A DNA stretch of 64,000 nt, taken from contig CAVXBB010000015.1 of NCBI GenBank assembly GCA_963759875.1, forward strand, positions 2,232,001 through 2,296,000, read 5' to 3'. Within the stretch, counting starts at the first letter, position 1. Each line of letters opens with the position of its first letter. This DNA is from JAFAGX01 sp963759875. GTDB taxonomy: Bacteria > Acidobacteriota > Terriglobia > Terriglobales > Acidobacteriaceae. Below are positions 52,415 through 62,608 of the stretch, piece by piece. The translations under genes and the position numbers were made by a program. The notes under the pieces are model-generated. The model had not been told where the DNA came from. It saw only the letters and a list, made by a program, of their open reading frames with translations, and did not search any database.

Positions 52415-52906
52415 TTGGCCGCACCCCGCTTGCCTCGTTTTGCCCTGCCATTACAGGTAGCGGCGGTGTGCTATCGCCGGCGCGGGCAGGAAATCGAGTT
52501 CCTTCTGGTGAATACTAACGGTGGGGGCAAATGGACATTTCCGAAGGGCACACCTGAACACGGGCTCTCACATAGCCAGGCAGCCGAACGCGAAGCCTGG
52601 GAAGAAGCCGGTGTTCGTGGGCACATCGAGCCGAGACATTTCCATCTTTATCTGCACTCGAAAGGCGTGTTCTGGAAGCCGCCGGGCATCCGCGAATTCG
52701 TGATCAAAGCTTTTTTGATGGAAGTGGCGCAAATGGAATCAGGCCATGAGGCCGATCGCAATCCCACCTGGTTCTCACCTGAAGACGCCAAGAAGACGCT
52801 CGCAAAGGGCCGCGAAGTGAAATACGCACAGGAAATGCAGGCCGTGGTCGACCGAGCGCTCGAGCACCTGAACAGCACTAAGCTGACCGTGACCGTGAAT
52901 CACTAA
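52415..52906 (+). CDS. Nudix hydrolase
   Basis: A TTG start after ACGGAGG gives 163 residues. The Nudix box is GTPEHGLSHSQAAEREAWEE followed by AGVRG, fitting GX5EX7REUXEEXGU, with the leading helix containing KWTFPKGTPE. It hydrolyses a nucleoside diphosphate linked to another group; which one is not shown. It precedes the ABC-F gene by about 55 bases. Confidence 0.88.
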   Translation: MAAPRLPRFALPLQVAAVCYRRRGQEIEFLLVNTNGGGKWTFPKGTPEHGLSHSQAAEREAWEEAGVRGHIEPRHFHLYLHSKGVFWKPPGIREFVIKAFLMEVAQMESGHEADRNPTWFSPEDAKKTLAKGREVKYAQEMQAVVDRALEHLNSTKLTVTVNH

Positions 52907-52962
52907 CTCTAGGCCGCCGTCCTTCTGCAAACTGCCCCTCTCATGAGACGATTGAAGTACAA

Positions 52963-54885
52963 ATGATTCAGTTGTCCTCAGCCGGAAAACGTTTTGGCCA
53001 GAAGCTCCTGTTCGAGGGAGTCGACTGGCTGATCACCAACCGCGATCGTGTTGGCTTGGTCGGCGCAAATGGTACCGGGAAGTCCACGCTGCTAAAGATC
53101 CTCGGCGGCTTGGAGACGCTCGATTATGGCTCGATCAGCACCGGCAAGGGCATCAGTGCGGGTTACCTGCCGCAAGAAGGCCTGTCGCTTTCCGGACAGA
53201 GCGTTTTCGCCGAATGCATGTCGGTGTTTTCTGATTTGCGCGACATGGAACACGAAATGGAACAACTGACAGCCCGCATGTCCGAAGTGGATCATGGCTC
53301 CGCAGAGTACGGGCAAGTAGCCGAACGATACCAGCGCATCGAGCACGAGTTTCAGATGCGCGACGGCTACGCCATCGAGGCGCAGGTCGGAAGCGTCTTA
53401 ATGGGCCTGGGTTTCGGAAAAGAAGACTGGCAGCGGCAGACAGACGAATTCTCCGGCGGCTGGCAGATGCGCATTGCGCTCGCCAAGCTTCTGCTTGAAA
53501 AACCCAACCTGCTGTTGCTCGACGAGCCCACGAATCATCTTGATCTCGAAGCCCGCAACTGGCTGGAAGAATATCTAACGAATTATCCCTACGCCTTCGT
53601 TTTAATTTCCCACGATCGGTACTTCCTCGACGTGACCGTCAGCAAAATTGTCGAGATTTGGAACAAGAAGGTTCACTTCTATCCCGGCAATTACGAGCAT
53701 TATCTCGAGCAGAAGACGCAACGTCAGGAGCAGCTTGAAGCCGCATATCGCAATCAGCGCGAGCGCATTGACCAATTGGAAGTCTTTATCAATAGATTTC
53801 GATATCAGGCGACCAAGGCGAAGCAAGTGCAGAGCCGGATCAAGGAACTGGAAAGAATGGATCGCATTGAATTACCGGAAGAAGAGAAAACGATCCGTTT
53901 TTCATTTCCCCAGCCAAAGCAGAGCGGAAGGATCGTCGCGGAGTTCGTGGACGTTGCCAAATCCTATGGCGAAAAAGAAGTTTTCCGCAATGTGAGTTTC
54001 ATGATTGAGCGCGGCGACCGCATTGCTCTGGTCGGAGTCAATGGCGCTGGAAAATCAACGTTGATTAAATTGCTGACGGGAAGGGAACCGCTCACCAGCG
54101 GCGAATACAAGCTCGGGCACAATGTGCAATCTGACTATTTCGCGCAGGATCAATACAAGGAGCTCGATGCCAGCGCGCGAATGCTGGACGACATCGGCAG
54201 CATATCGCCGCGCTCCACCGAAACCGAGTTGCGCAGCCTGCTCGGCTGTTTTTTGTTTTCGGCCGATGAAGTATTTAAGCGAATTGGCGTGCTCTCGGGA
54301 GGCGAGCGCAATCGCTATGCGCTGCTGCGAATGCTTTTGCACCCGGCGAATTTCCTGCTTCTCGACGAGCCCACTAACCATCTCGATATTCGCGCCAAGG
54401 ATATCCTCCTCGAAGCCTTATCGAAGTACACGGGTACAGTGGTTTTTGTCTCCCATGATCGTTACTTCATCGACAAGTTAGCCACGCGGGTGTTTGAAAT
54501 TGGCAATGGCCATGTTGAGGTCTACCCGGGGAATTACGAAGACTATCGCTGGCGAAAAGAGGGTGGGGCAGCGAAATTGCAGGAAAGCGTCGAAGCCGCA
54601 AGCACACCTGCTCAGCCGACTAATGGCAACCGGCCGGAATCGCCGGACGTGAAATCCAGGCGACTGAATCCGATCAAGCGCAAGCAGCTGGAAGATCGCG
54701 TCCGTGAACTGGAAGCCGAAATCAGCCGCACTGAAACCGCCATTGTTGAGTGTGAGACCGCACTGCAAACCTTTGTTAGCGCCGAAGAGACCACGCGGCT
54801 CACACAGCAGCTCGAACAGCAGCGGGCCGCCTTAAAATCGCACCTGTCCGAATGGGAAGACTTGGCAAAAACACTCGAAGCCTAA
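52963..54885 (+). CDS. ABC-F family ATPase
   Basis: This 640-residue protein has two ABC domains without membrane segments. Walker A is GANGTGKST (first) and GVNGAGKST (second); signatures are FSGGWQMRIALAKLL and LSGGERNRYALLRML; Walker B is LLLLDEPTNHLD and FLLLDEPTNHLDI. The inter-domain linker is charged and coiled-coil (about 230-305), and the C-terminus ends in a coiled coil (about 560-640) like Uup. ABC-F proteins act on the ribosome E site or in translation and antibiotic resistance. Confidence 0.93.
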   Translation: MIQLSSAGKRFGQKLLFEGVDWLITNRDRVGLVGANGTGKSTLLKILGGLETLDYGSISTGKGISAGYLPQEGLSLSGQSVFAECMSVFSDLRDMEHEMEQLTARMSEVDHGSAEYGQVAERYQRIEHEFQMRDGYAIEAQVGSVLMGLGFGKEDWQRQTDEFSGGWQMRIALAKLLLEKPNLLLLDEPTNHLDLEARNWLEEYLTNYPYAFVLISHDRYFLDVTVSKIVEIWNKKVHFYPGNYEHYLEQKTQRQEQLEAAYRNQRERIDQLEVFINRFRYQATKAKQVQSRIKELERMDRIELPEEEKTIRFSFPQPKQSGRIVAEFVDVAKSYGEKEVFRNVSFMIERGDRIALVGVNGAGKSTLIKLLTGREPLTSGEYKLGHNVQSDYFAQDQYKELDASARMLDDIGSISPRSTETELRSLLGCFLFSADEVFKRIGVLSGGERNRYALLRMLLHPANFLLLDEPTNHLDIRAKDILLEALSKYTGTVVFVSHDRYFIDKLATRVFEIGNGHVEVYPGNYEDYRWRKEGGAAKLQESVEAASTPAQPTNGNRPESPDVKSRRLNPIKRKQLEDRVRELEAEISRTETAIVECETALQTFVSAEETTRLTQQLEQQRAALKSHLSEWEDLAKTLEA

Positions 54886-55016
54886 TCCAATTTGGTACTT
54901 GTACAGCATCTTCCGTAACCTGCTCCGGGCGCAGACTTCATGCGATAGTCAGCATCGAGCGGTATACACCTCGCGCGCCCGAAGACAACCGCGCTGATCA
55001 AGGACGGCCACAATTG

Positions 55017-55508
55017 ATGTTGCAACCAGCACAGAACCAAGCTCCCAAAGCCCCCGCGAACTCCACAACCTACACCCCAGTACGAGCTGCTGCCGGCGAG
55101 CAGGCGACGATCGGTGCATCCGTAACCATCAAAGGTGAAATCACCGGCTCCGAACCGCTCTATATTGACGGCAAAATCGAAGGCACAATTCATGTGACCG
55201 GGCAACGCGTCACCGTTGGCCGCAGTGGCAGTGTCGTGGCCAACATCGATGCCAAAGAAGTGGTTATTATGGGTTCCGTGAAGGGCAACATTCAATGCAC
55301 GGATCGACTGGACATTCGATCCGAAGGATCCCTCACCGGCGACGTGGTCGCACCGCGCGTCAGCGTTGAAGACGGCGCCATGCTGAAGGGCAGCGTGGAA
55401 GTGCGATCAGGATCACAGAAGCAAGATAAGTCTCAGAACCAGGCGTTCGCCAAATCCAGCAACGAAACCGACAAGCCCAAGGCCGCCGCTGCGGGCGCAG
55501 GGGCCTAA
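55017..55508 (+). CDS. Bactofilin
   Basis: This 163-residue protein has the repeated beta-helix turns of bactofilins: SVTIKGEITGSEPLYIDGKI, VTVGRSGSVVANIDAKEVVI, GSVKGNIQCTDRLDIRSEGS. Disordered Pro/Ala-rich ends flank the core, as usual. It polymerises into cytoskeletal filaments that scaffold the cell envelope. It follows the ABC-F gene by about 130 bases in the same direction. Confidence 0.88.
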   Translation: MLQPAQNQAPKAPANSTTYTPVRAAAGEQATIGASVTIKGEITGSEPLYIDGKIEGTIHVTGQRVTVGRSGSVVANIDAKEVVIMGSVKGNIQCTDRLDIRSEGSLTGDVVAPRVSVEDGAMLKGSVEVRSGSQKQDKSQNQAFAKSSNETDKPKAAAAGAGA

Positions 55509-55641
55509 CCTCTGAGTTTTTCACGACAGAGACACGAAGCCACAGAGAAATGCAATGAGCTTTTCTCTGTGACTCGGTGATTAATTTTATTTTCGTCCTG
55601 TAAATTACGGCGCGCCCGCAAGGCGAGCCCTGCCAAACCAA

Positions 55642-56046
55642 TCACTTCTTCTCTACAGGTTTCAGATCCAGCGAAGTTGAATTCATGCAGTAGCGCAACC
55701 CAGTCGGACCTGGACCATCCGGAAATACGTGTCCCAGATGCGCATCACAGCGCGCGCACCGTACTTCCGTGCGGTTCATACCATAACTGCTGTCGGTATG
55801 CTCTGCGACTGCCGAGTGATCCAGTGGCTGCGAAAAACTAGGCCATCCCGTACCCGAATCAAACTTGGTGTCCGAGCTGAACAGTGGTGCGCCGCAGCAC
55901 ACGCATGTATACATCCCCTTGTCCTTTGTTTTCCAGTACTTACCAGTGAACGCAGGCTCCGTCCCGGCCTCACGTGTAACGTGATACTGCTCCGGCGACA
56001 ATTGCTTTTGCCACTCCTCTTCACTCTTCTTGATCCTGTCCGCCAT
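55642..56046 (-). CDS. msrB: Peptide-methionine (R)-S-oxide reductase MsrB
   Basis: This 134-residue protein is a full MsrB: zinc-site cysteines in CVCCGAPLF and CARCDAHLGHVF, FDSGTGWPSF substrate loop, and catalytic Cys in LRYCMNSTSL. It repairs methionine-R-sulfoxide in proteins. It has no signal peptide, so it is cytoplasmic. Confidence 0.93.
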   Translation of the reverse strand: MADRIKKSEEEWQKQLSPEQYHVTREAGTEPAFTGKYWKTKDKGMYTCVCCGAPLFSSDTKFDSGTGWPSFSQPLDHSAVAEHTDSSYGMNRTEVRCARCDAHLGHVFPDGPGPTGLRYCMNSTSLDLKPVEKK

Positions 56047-56263
56047 GGTTTTCTCTCCACAAAATTCTTCTAATTTGATCCTCCGAGCGGCAAAAAGTTT
56101 CGCAGCACAGCTAAGGCTTTCACCTTAACTCAATAGGCCCCAAACCTCTGACTCGGCAATCGCGGGCTTTAGCCTTGAGGCAGAGTAGATCGCTCCCTAG
56201 AATTCCTGCAACTCAGCAACACTGCACCACTTTTTACCAAATAAAAAAGCTGGAGATATACGA

Positions 56264-57328
56264 ATGCGAAAGAGCAAGTTCTGCCTGTCCTTCTGTCTGT
56301 TCGCGCTGTCGGTGGCCCCAATGTTCGGGGGTGTGTCGGTGAGCGCGCCCGGCAATGGTTCCACCGTCTCTTCACCAGTACATTTTGTTGCCAGCGCTTC
56401 GTCTTCATGTTCCAAAGGCGTGGCTTCCATGGGAATCTATACTGCCCCTTACCAACTTGCGTACGTCGTCAACGGGGCATCATTGAACACGAACCTGAAC
56501 TTGGGACCGGGCACCTACAACACGGTCGTTCAGGAATGGGATAACTGCGGGGGAGCGACCAAGGCCCCAGTCACGATCACGGTTGGTGGTGGCGATCCAG
56601 CGCCCGACCCGCCGCCGAGCGGCGGAAATACGTTCTATTCGCTGCAGGCTGAAGCAGGTTGGACCGGATACGCCTTGCTACCGCCCTCCTACAACATCTG
56701 TGCCGGCTGCAAACCCAGCGGCCCGAATGCGACCTGGTCCTGGACGTCCAACGTTAGCAACCCCTCTGCGGATGGGAAATCAACGAAGACCACTATTGGC
56801 GGAAGTGAACCGTTCTCAGACATTCTCTGGAACAACCACCTGATTGGCGATTTCTCCTCTCAGGGCCTGCCTGATAGCAACCGCACGCTGGCTCCCTCGC
56901 TGCACAACTTCACCTACGATGTCTGGTTCTATCTCACCAGCAACACTGCTCCGCAGGCGCTTGAGTTCGATATCAACCAGTTCGTGAACGGCAAGTCGTT
57001 TATCTGGGGCCACGAATGCCGTGTTGCTGGCGGAAATCAATGGGACACGTGGAGCAATCCAGGGCAGCATTGGGTTCCGAGTGGAATCGCTTGTAACCCC
57101 GTAACTGGCTGGAATCACCTGGTTCTTAAGGTTCAGCGGACCGGAGATGATCAGTTAGTCTTCCAATCCATCACTCTGAACGGGGTAACTCACAACCTGA
57201 ATCGGTATGATTCACCAACAGACACAAGTTGGTATGGAATCACCATCAACTATCAAATCGACGGCAACAAGTCCCAGACGCCCTATGCTGTGTATTTGGA
57301 CAAACTGAATTTCACTTGGCAACCCTGA
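56264..57328 (+). CDS. Secreted Ig-like and concanavalin-like protein
   Basis: This 354-residue protein has a signal peptide (about 1-23, LFALSVAPMFGG). An Ig-like domain (about 24-105) contains VSAPGNGSTVSSPVHFVASA. A Pro-rich hinge (PAPDPPPSGG) leads to a beta-sandwich-like C-terminal domain (about 125-354, FTYDVWFYLTSNTAPQALEF). Extracellular; a carbohydrate-binding role is plausible but unproven. A strong terminator follows. Confidence 0.75.
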   Translation: MRKSKFCLSFCLFALSVAPMFGGVSVSAPGNGSTVSSPVHFVASASSSCSKGVASMGIYTAPYQLAYVVNGASLNTNLNLGPGTYNTVVQEWDNCGGATKAPVTITVGGGDPAPDPPPSGGNTFYSLQAEAGWTGYALLPPSYNICAGCKPSGPNATWSWTSNVSNPSADGKSTKTTIGGSEPFSDILWNNHLIGDFSSQGLPDSNRTLAPSLHNFTYDVWFYLTSNTAPQALEFDINQFVNGKSFIWGHECRVAGGNQWDTWSNPGQHWVPSGIACNPVTGWNHLVLKVQRTGDDQLVFQSITLNGVTHNLNRYDSPTDTSWYGITINYQIDGNKSQTPYAVYLDKLNFTWQP

Positions 57329-57352
57329 ACACAACGTTAACGGGGGCTTGCA

Positions 57353-57385
57353 GGGGCGCATCTTACGATGTGCCCCTTTTCTGTT
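57353..57385 (+). terminator. Rho-independent terminator
   Basis: GGGGCGCATC (57353-57362) pairs with GATGTGCCCC (57367-57376), 10 bp with one G-T, loop TTAC, followed by TTTTCTGTTT. It terminates the secreted-protein gene. Confidence 0.85.
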
Positions 57386-57460
57386 TGAGCGAGCGATCGA
57401 TCCGATGGGGGAAGTACCTAGGGATCGCGATATAATCGATAAAAGATTGGCGCGGGTACC

Positions 57461-58498
57461 ATGAAGCCACGCAGCGTGTTTTTTCTGTCTGTTTCACTCC
57501 TGATCAGCGTGGCACTAAACGCTTCCGATCAAACCTCTGCCACGGCCAAACCGGGATCGCCTCCACCTCGTCTTTCAAAAGAAAACCGCATCGAGCTTAT
57601 TCGCGCATTCGATTCAGAACTGGTGTATATTCGCGCGCCATTTCCCATGGGTAAACGCGGGCTGACCTTGAAGGATGGCGCTATCACACCCAGCGGCCAG
57701 GAACTGCAGACGATGATGGCAATGTACGGCCCGGCCGCCAAACCTGGCGATCAGGCGCGAATCAGCCGCATCGATATCAAGGGCGACCGCATTCATTTCG
57801 AAATTAACGGCGGCCCGGTGAAGAAGCAGAAATGGTACCAGCGGATCGAAGTCGGCGGCATGGGAGGCACCGCGCCGATCGCTCCCAGCGACGCCAACGC
57901 TAATCCAAGGGGCTCGTTTGTTGATTTGATTTTCGACCACTACGTCCCCGATTTAACCGGCCCCCAGCTCAAACAGCTTCTGCGCCCCGTTTTCGATTTT
58001 GACGCCAAGACCCCGCTTGAAGCTTATTTGGAAACTGTGCCTCCGAAAGTCAAAGAGGCAATTAAGAACCACCACGTCCTGGTGGGGATGAACCGCGAAA
58101 TGGTTACTTACGCTAAAGGGCGTCCGCCGAAGAAAATTCGCGAAAAGGACGGCGATACCGAGTACGAAGATTGGATCTATGGTGAACCCCCGCAGGACGT
58201 CGACTTCGTTCGTTTGGTAGGTGACGAAGTTGTGCGCGTCGAGACCATGAAAGTCGATGGAGAGAAGATCGTCCGTACTCAGAAGGAGATCGATCTCGGT
58301 CCCAAACCGACCGTAGCTCAAAATTCCGACAACCAGCCGCGCCCGGCAAACGCACCCACACTGCGACGTCCCGGAGAAGAATTGCCCAACGAATCACCGA
58401 AAACATTGCCAAGCGGCGGGGTTGCGCCAGCACCACCCCCAACCAGCGCGCCGGATCCGGGTTCTGGCCCTCCAGGTAGCAATCCTCCCAACCTGTAA
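57461..58498 (+). CDS. Secreted hypothetical protein
   Basis: This 345-residue protein has a signal peptide (about 1-21, SVFFLSVSLLISVALNAS). The middle (about 40-275) is well ordered with no family I recognise (RLSKENRIELIRAFDSELVY, GDTEYEDWIYGEPPQDVDF). The C-terminal 60 residues are Pro/Gly-rich. The proline tail and signal suggest a cell-envelope location. Confidence 0.65.
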   Translation: MKPRSVFFLSVSLLISVALNASDQTSATAKPGSPPPRLSKENRIELIRAFDSELVYIRAPFPMGKRGLTLKDGAITPSGQELQTMMAMYGPAAKPGDQARISRIDIKGDRIHFEINGGPVKKQKWYQRIEVGGMGGTAPIAPSDANANPRGSFVDLIFDHYVPDLTGPQLKQLLRPVFDFDAKTPLEAYLETVPPKVKEAIKNHHVLVGMNREMVTYAKGRPPKKIREKDGDTEYEDWIYGEPPQDVDFVRLVGDEVVRVETMKVDGEKIVRTQKEIDLGPKPTVAQNSDNQPRPANAPTLRRPGEELPNESPKTLPSGGVAPAPPPTSAPDPGSGPPGSNPPNL

Positions 58499-58581
58499 GG
58501 CTGAACTCAAAAAATGCTGGAACTTTTCGTCTCTGTCTCGCGAAGATAGTGTGAACGCTCAGGTAACTCGAGCAGACGAGA

Positions 58582-59196
58582 ATGGACAATACCGACAGCC
58601 GATCCGATGCCGAGCTTCTAAAACTTTCAATCGCAGGGGATGAACCGGCTTTTCTTCTGCTTTACCAGAGATTGAAACGCGACATCTTTCGATACGCCTA
58701 CTACATGACCGGTACCACGCTGGGGGCTGAGGAAGTGACCCAAGAGGTGTTCATGGCACTGCTGACCCAAGGACCAAAGTACCGTGAGCGACAAGGTGCA
58801 GTTAGCGCTTTTGCTTTTGGAATTGCCAAGAATTTCGTTCGGCGCATCCGACGGCGCGAGCGTGGGCACCAATCTCTTCCGAGTACAGAAGCTGGCATTC
58901 CAGAGAACCTGATTTCGCAAGCTGAGTCGTTAGCCGCGCAAGCCGTGCGCAATGAGTTAGTCGAGAGAGTGCAAACCGCAATTGTGTCGTTGCCCAATCA
59001 CTACCGCGAGGTGGTCGTTCTATGCGATCTCTGCGAATTTTCCTACACCGAGGCGGCAGCCCGTTTGGATTGTTCTGTTGGTACGATCAGGTCACGTCTG
59101 AATCGCGGGCACGCTCTCTTGGCCAGAAAGCTGAAGCCAGTACAAAAACCGCGAACTGATATCGGAGTTACGGGTACAGAAGGGTGCCTTATATGA
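58582..59196 (+). CDS. ECF-type RNA polymerase sigma factor
   Basis: This 204-residue protein has region 2 (FRYAYYMTGTTLGAEEVTQE) and region 4 (HYREVVVLCDLCEFSYTEAA, ARLDCSVGTIRSRLNRGHAL). It is directly coupled to the following anti-sigma gene by ATGA. It should direct transcription of an envelope or stress regulon including its own operon. Confidence 0.9.
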   Translation: MDNTDSRSDAELLKLSIAGDEPAFLLLYQRLKRDIFRYAYYMTGTTLGAEEVTQEVFMALLTQGPKYRERQGAVSAFAFGIAKNFVRRIRRRERGHQSLPSTEAGIPENLISQAESLAAQAVRNELVERVQTAIVSLPNHYREVVVLCDLCEFSYTEAAARLDCSVGTIRSRLNRGHALLARKLKPVQKPRTDIGVTGTEGCLI

Positions 59197-59909
59197 CCTG
59201 CCAAGAATTTCATTGTCATCTGGAAATCTCGACGGACTCGCAGGTACAGGCCCGGAACTTTTCTGACGACGCGGTTGCACATGTAAATATGTGTGCAGGT
59301 TGCAAGGCTTTGATTGATCAGCGGGTGGAACTGACAGCAAATCTTCGGCGTGTCCGAGATTCGCTTCCGGAGATTGCGGCGTATCTCGACGCAGCGGTTG
59401 TCGCAGGTTTTCGCAATCAAATCACGACACCCACTACGAGTCGTTTTCACATGAGAAGACGCTCGCTCGCAACCATCGGCTACAGTGCAGTCCTCGCAGC
59501 GGCAGTGGTCATCGGGCTTTTGCTTCTTCCTGTGAGGAAACCGACTTCTCCGATTGCACCACACCCAACACGGGCCGTAAGCGTAGGTGAGTCGCCGAAA
59601 GCCACTATCAAGGGCGCCTTGCAACAGCAGATCGCAAAGCGGAGTGTTGGCTTGCGCGCCCACTACGACAAGCGCGTCCCGAGATCCGCCTCAGGTGTAG
59701 ACAATAACAGTCCGCTTATTTCCGGATTCACCGGCCTGATTTATTGTGATCAGCTTAGCTGCGGCGGAGAAATGCAAATGTTGAGACTGCAGGTGCCGCG
59801 TTCCACGCTCGGTCTACCTTCCGCCCCGAATCATACAGGTGGCACTGTTTTCGCCGATGTTCTCGTCGGACCCGACGGAATCGCTCGTGGTATTCGCATC
59901 GACCAATAA
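59193..59909 (+). CDS. Zinc-binding anti-sigma factor with extended ectodomain
   Basis: The ATG at 59193 overlaps the sigma stop (238 residues). HVNMCAGCKAL gives the HxxxCxxC zinc anti-sigma motif. A transmembrane helix lies at about 92-111 (VLAAAVVIGLLLLPV). The extracytoplasmic part (about 115-238) is beta-rich with a TonB-like VFADVLVGPDGIARGIRID ending. The sequence fits a membrane anti-sigma factor whose outer domain senses an envelope signal. Confidence 0.85.
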   Translation: MTCQEFHCHLEISTDSQVQARNFSDDAVAHVNMCAGCKALIDQRVELTANLRRVRDSLPEIAAYLDAAVVAGFRNQITTPTTSRFHMRRRSLATIGYSAVLAAAVVIGLLLLPVRKPTSPIAPHPTRAVSVGESPKATIKGALQQQIAKRSVGLRAHYDKRVPRSASGVDNNSPLISGFTGLIYCDQLSCGGEMQMLRLQVPRSTLGLPSAPNHTGGTVFADVLVGPDGIARGIRIDQ

Positions 59910-59924
59910 AGCTTTGGAGAAAAC

Positions 59925-60860
59925 ATGATGAATATTAGGTTACAAATTTTCGCAGTGATTCCAGTTCTGATACTCACGTCGGGCATGAGCGCGCAAGACG
60001 ATCCAGCGCCAGCGCTCATGAAAGTTGTTCCCGCAGCGGTCCCGCTGCAAGCGAGGGCGGCTACGATCGGCTTTCAGAAGGAAATAATGGATGCCGAGCC
60101 GATCAAGGGCATACCCTTTTGCGCCACCATTTCCACTGAACATACGCAGGTTTTTGCTGACGGCAACCGTATCCACACTAGTGATGATTCGACCCTCTGC
60201 CGCGGCAGCCAGGGACGGATGCGGCGGGACGCTACCCTGACTCTGCTCGGTCCCGGTGCGCAGAATCCGCCTACCAAGCTGATCACGATCATCGATCCCG
60301 TCGCCGGCGTCCGCTACATGCTTGACACTAACGCCAAAATTGCGCGCAAAATGCCGTTTTCGCCGCGCGTGGATTCCAGCTCCGCCAGCATAAGCAGCCG
60401 CGCGGTATCTGACGAATCCGGAAAGGCCGCAAACGTCTTCTTCTTTCAATCAGCTGGCGCGGGAGCGTCCGATGTTGTATCCAGCCGAGTGCTGATTAAC
60501 AGGGCAGGGCACGATCAAGATGAGCAGGGATCTGCGACTGAGACGTTAGGTGACCAGACAATCGACGGCATTCACGCCACCGGCACACGCGTAACCACCA
60601 CGATTCCTGCTGGGAAGATGGGGAACGAACAACCCATGGTGATTACTTCCGAGCGTTGGTACTCTCCAGAGCTAAAAGCCACGGTGATGACGAAACACAA
60701 TGATCCCTGGGCGGGAGAGTTAAAAACACAGTTTACCAACGTGAACACATCCGAACCCGATCCGTCTCTCTTTGCGGTTCCGAACGACTACAAAGTTGTC
60801 GAGGAAAAGGACGGTTCATTTCAGATCAAACTGCCTCCACCTGCGCCCCCGGCGCCATAG
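59925..60860 (+). CDS. Secreted protein in the sigma operon
   Basis: This 311-residue protein has a signal peptide (about 1-24, VIPVLILTSGMSAQ). The body is beta-rich and Thr/Ala-rich, without a named domain (KGIPFCATISTEHTQVFADG, ITIDPVAGVRYMLDTNAK is approximate), with a proline-rich end. It follows the anti-sigma gene by 15 bases and is probably under the same ECF sigma factor, perhaps as a regulon member or sensor partner. Confidence 0.7.
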   Translation: MMNIRLQIFAVIPVLILTSGMSAQDDPAPALMKVVPAAVPLQARAATIGFQKEIMDAEPIKGIPFCATISTEHTQVFADGNRIHTSDDSTLCRGSQGRMRRDATLTLLGPGAQNPPTKLITIIDPVAGVRYMLDTNAKIARKMPFSPRVDSSSASISSRAVSDESGKAANVFFFQSAGAGASDVVSSRVLINRAGHDQDEQGSATETLGDQTIDGIHATGTRVTTTIPAGKMGNEQPMVITSERWYSPELKATVMTKHNDPWAGELKTQFTNVNTSEPDPSLFAVPNDYKVVEEKDGSFQIKLPPPAPPAP

Positions 60861-60948
60861 GGCCCGGAAGTTATCTGGGCCCTTGAGCGCCCGCGTAACC
60901 GAGTGGCGCGACTTGGCTACTTAGCCCAGCCCCTCTACACTAGAAAAT

Positions 60949-62588
60949 GTGAAGATCGCGCTGGGACAAATCGATCCCACGGTTGGAGATTTCGCGGGCA
61001 ATCGCACCAAGATTGTCCAGTATGCCCGCGAAGCGCAGAATGCCGGCGCCGGACTGATTCTTTTCCCCGAGCTGTCGATCTGCGGATATCCGCCTCGTGA
61101 CTTAGTTGAGCGGCCTTCTTTTGTCGCCAAAAACTGGGAAACCGCAGAGCAGATCGCAGCCGAGACGCGCGGAATCGCTGTGATCTGCGGCCTGGTGACT
61201 CCAGCGCAAGCGGAAACCGGGAAGTCCGTGATGAACTCCGCAGCGTTGCTCAGAGATGGCAAAGTCGCGTTCGTACAGTCCAAGATGCTCCTTCCCACGT
61301 ACGACGTTTTCGACGAAATGCGCAATTTCGCGCCGGCGACCGCTCAGGCCACATTCCCATTCTGTGGCAAGCAAATGGCCCTCACCATCTGTGAAGATGC
61401 ATGGAACGATAAGAGTTTCTGGAAGCAGCGGCTTTACACCGTCGATCCCGTCGAGGCCCTGGTTCACGCTGGCGGCAACTTTCTGCTGAACATCTCGGCT
61501 TCTCCTTTTTGGATGGGTAAGCGCGAATTTCGCCAGCAGATGTTGGCATCTATCGCTCGAACCCAAAATATTCCGGTTGCGATGGTCAACCAGGTGGGTG
61601 GCAATGACAGTTTGATCTTTGATGGTTCTAGCCTGGTATTGAATCGAGCTGGGGAAGTGATTGCGCAAGGGAAATCGTTCGAAGAGGACTTAATCTACTT
61701 CGATTCGGATAAACTCACCGGCGATATGCACGACCAGATTGCCGGCGACGAAGCCAACGTCTACGCCGCGCTGGTGCTGGGCACGCGGGACTATGTTCAC
61801 AAATGCGGATTTCAGAAAGTAATTGTGGGTCTAAGTGGCGGAATCGACTCAGCCCTTACAGCCGTAATTGCCGCCGATGCCGTCGGTCCAGAGAACGTGA
61901 TTGGGGTCGGTATGCCGGGACCATATTCATCTCCCGGTTCCATCAGCGACGCGCGATGCCTAGCGCAGAATCTCAGAATCCGCTTTGAAATATTGCCCAT
62001 CACCGAAATCTTTGAGAGCTATCGAAAAACGCTGAAAGATGTTTTTGCCGGTCGGAAGGAAGACGAAACCGAAGAGAACATTCAGTCGCGCGCGCGCGGC
62101 ACACTGCTGATGGCGCTGTCAAACAAATTTGGTGCCATCGTCCTCAGTACTGGTAACAAGAGCGAACTCGGCGTCGGCTACTGCACTCTTTATGGCGACA
62201 TGGTCGGCGGGCTCGCGGTCATTTCTGATGTGACCAAAACCCTGGTTTACCGCCTTAGCCGCTACGTGAATTCTCGCCGTCCCGTGATTCCGGAGGCAAG
62301 CCTGGAAAAAGCTCCGTCAGCGGAACTGCGCCCCGATCAGAAAGACAGTGACACCCTTCCGCCATACGAGGTGCTGGACGCCATTCTCGAGGACTACGTT
62401 GAAGAGTCCCGCACGCCCAGCAGATTGCCGCGCATCGCGGCATCGATGTTACTCTAGTTCGGCGTGTCATCCGCATGATTGAACGCACTGAATATAAGCG
62501 GCAACAGGCCGCGCCCGGACTCAAGGTTTCTGAGAAGGCGTTTGGCTACGGCCGCCGCTTTCCCATCGCCGCCAAGTCTGACATTTAG
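60949..62588 (+). pseudogene. nadE: Glutamine-dependent NAD+ synthetase, frameshifted near the end
   Basis: A GTG opens a long frame with the nitrilase-type glutaminase domain (E41 in FPELSICGYPP, Lys in VQSKMLLPTYDV, Cys in LTICEDAWND) and the NAD synthetase domain (SGGIDS at 296-301, STGNKSELGVGYCTLYGDM). The frame breaks at about 62420: adding one base near CCC restores QQIAAHRGIDVTLVRRVIRM and the normal end RRFPIAAKSDI at 62588. As read, the last about 45 residues are replaced by 12 unrelated ones. NadE makes NAD+ and is usually essential, so a sequencing error is likely. Confidence 0.88.
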
Positions 62589-62608
62589 AGTTCATGTTTA
62601 GAAAGGAA

